Of a DNA stretch of 64,000 bases, positions 63,150-64,000 are shown one piece after another. The stretch is from NCBI GenBank assembly GCA_026936325.1, contig JAPTHN010000004.1, forward strand, positions 7,504,439-7,568,438. The letters run 5' to 3'. A program made the position numbers and the translations under genes. The notes below the pieces were generated by a model, which was not told the origin of the DNA, did not search any database, and worked only from the letters and a program-made list of their open reading frames with translations. The stretch comes from Platynereis dumerilii. Its lineage: Eukaryota; Annelida; Polychaeta; Phyllodocida; Nereididae. The first letter of the stretch is position 1. Each line of letters begins with the position of its first letter.

Positions 63150-63262
63150 AAATACACGTAGCATAATATTCCTGTCATTTACATCAATCACTTACTGGAC
63201 CTGTCATGGGGCTGATTAAGAGTAGAGTAGGAGCCCTGAGATTAGATACACGGCCTTTGATA
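63150..63262 (+). repeat. Dispersed repeat R, copy 3
   Basis: aatattcctgtcat, acatcaatcactta, ctgtcatgg-gctgat, aggagccctgag and ggcctttgataaac match the copies at 11420 and 34840. Confidence 0.55.
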
Positions 63263-63328
63263 AACTCATGAAGCAATTGCTTAGACATGCATGATTGCTA
63301 CTTTCACTTGTTGCAAAAGACTGCAGTT

Positions 63329-63964
63329 GTTTATCATTGAAGCAACTGGATTTTGGTCATCCACAATACAAACAGTTGTTTATCATTGAAGCAACTGGAT
63401 TTTGGTCATCCGCAATACAAACATTTGTTTATCATTGAAGCAACTGGATTTTGGTCATCCACAATACAAACATTTGTTTATCATTGAAGCAACTGGATTT
63501 TGGTCATCCACAATACAAACATTTGTTTATCATTGAAGCAACTGGATTTTGGTCATCCACAATACAAACATTTGTTTATCATTGAAGCAACTGGATTTTG
63601 GTCATCCACAATACAAACATTTGTTTATCATTGAAGCAACTGGATTTTGGTCATCCACAATACAAACATTTGTTTATCATTGAAGCAACTGGATTTTGGT
63701 CATCCACAATACAAACATTTGTTTATCATTGAAGCAACTGGATTTTGGTCATCCACAATACAAACATTTGCTTATCATTGAAGCAACTGGATTTTGGTCA
63801 TCCACAATACAAACATTTGTTTATCATTGAAGCAACTGGATTTTGGTCATCCACAATACAAACATTTGTTTATCATTGAAGCAACTGGATTTTGGTTATC
63901 CACAATACAAACAGTTGTTTATCATTGAAGCAACTGGATTTTGGTCATCCACAATACAAACAGT
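63329..63964 (+). repeat. 49-bp tandem array, about 13 units
   Basis: The unit gtttatcattgaagcaactg ... catccacaatacaaacattt repeats every 49 bp (starts 63329, 63378, 63427 and on). Inner units are nearly identical. The first junction and the last read acagttg, while inner ones read acatttg. The array ends 40 bp before the window edge. Confidence 0.95.
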
Positions 63965-64000
63965 AGCCTACACATTGTGTCTCATGGATCAGCTGATGGT

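Overview
This 64 kb window is AT-rich animal DNA with no prokaryotic gene layout. It holds GT-AG introns, tRNA-derived SINEs, a LINE 3' end, many DNA-transposon derivatives with clean target-site duplications, minisatellites and layered segmental duplications. A marine invertebrate fits; an echinoderm or hemichordate is a guess from repeat style and cannot be settled from the sequence.

The only host gene I can support lies on the minus strand between about 55.2 and 48.7 kb. It has five coding exons (55110-54973, 53274-53112, 51651-51433, 50248-50149, 49407-49266). All four introns are GT-AG, and all intron phases agree (0, 1, 1, 2). The product is a small secreted protein: signal peptide, Thr/Pro-rich linker, then two cysteine modules sharing a C-x3-C-x5-C core and a GYT motif, as in PAN/Apple-type domains. 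A TATA box and an inverted CCAAT box precede exon 1. A 63-bp minisatellite begins at the stop codon.

Layout. 1-8155 and 16118-25395 are two direct copies (A and B) of one segment, about 95-99% identical, with different later insertions in each. A third, older relative (C, 28.7-33.3 kb) carries a partial tandem duplication and a tract almost identical to copy B. Another old family is repeated at 25.6-27.7, 33.7-34.4 and 37.6-39.1 kb. 39.5-42.2 kb is a 2.68 kb element with 37-bp inverted ends starting CACTGTG and a 5-bp target duplication, resembling Transib/RAG-type transposons. 42.3-48.7 kb is gene-free with small palindromic elements and SINEs. 49-55 kb is the gene, whose introns hold a SINE, an 813-bp inverted-end element, a hAT-like element and a LINE tail. 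56.9-62.2 kb is transposon-dense: duplicated SINEs, a Harbinger-type MITE, a 1.4 kb long-inverted-repeat element with another element nested inside, a LINE 3' end and a hAT-like element. The right edge is a 49-bp tandem array.

The duplications act as internal controls. For several transposons the empty site is present elsewhere in the window, so their ends and target duplications can be read directly. The RAG/Transib-like element is the most unusual object. It has no visible transposase, so it would depend on an enzyme encoded elsewhere.
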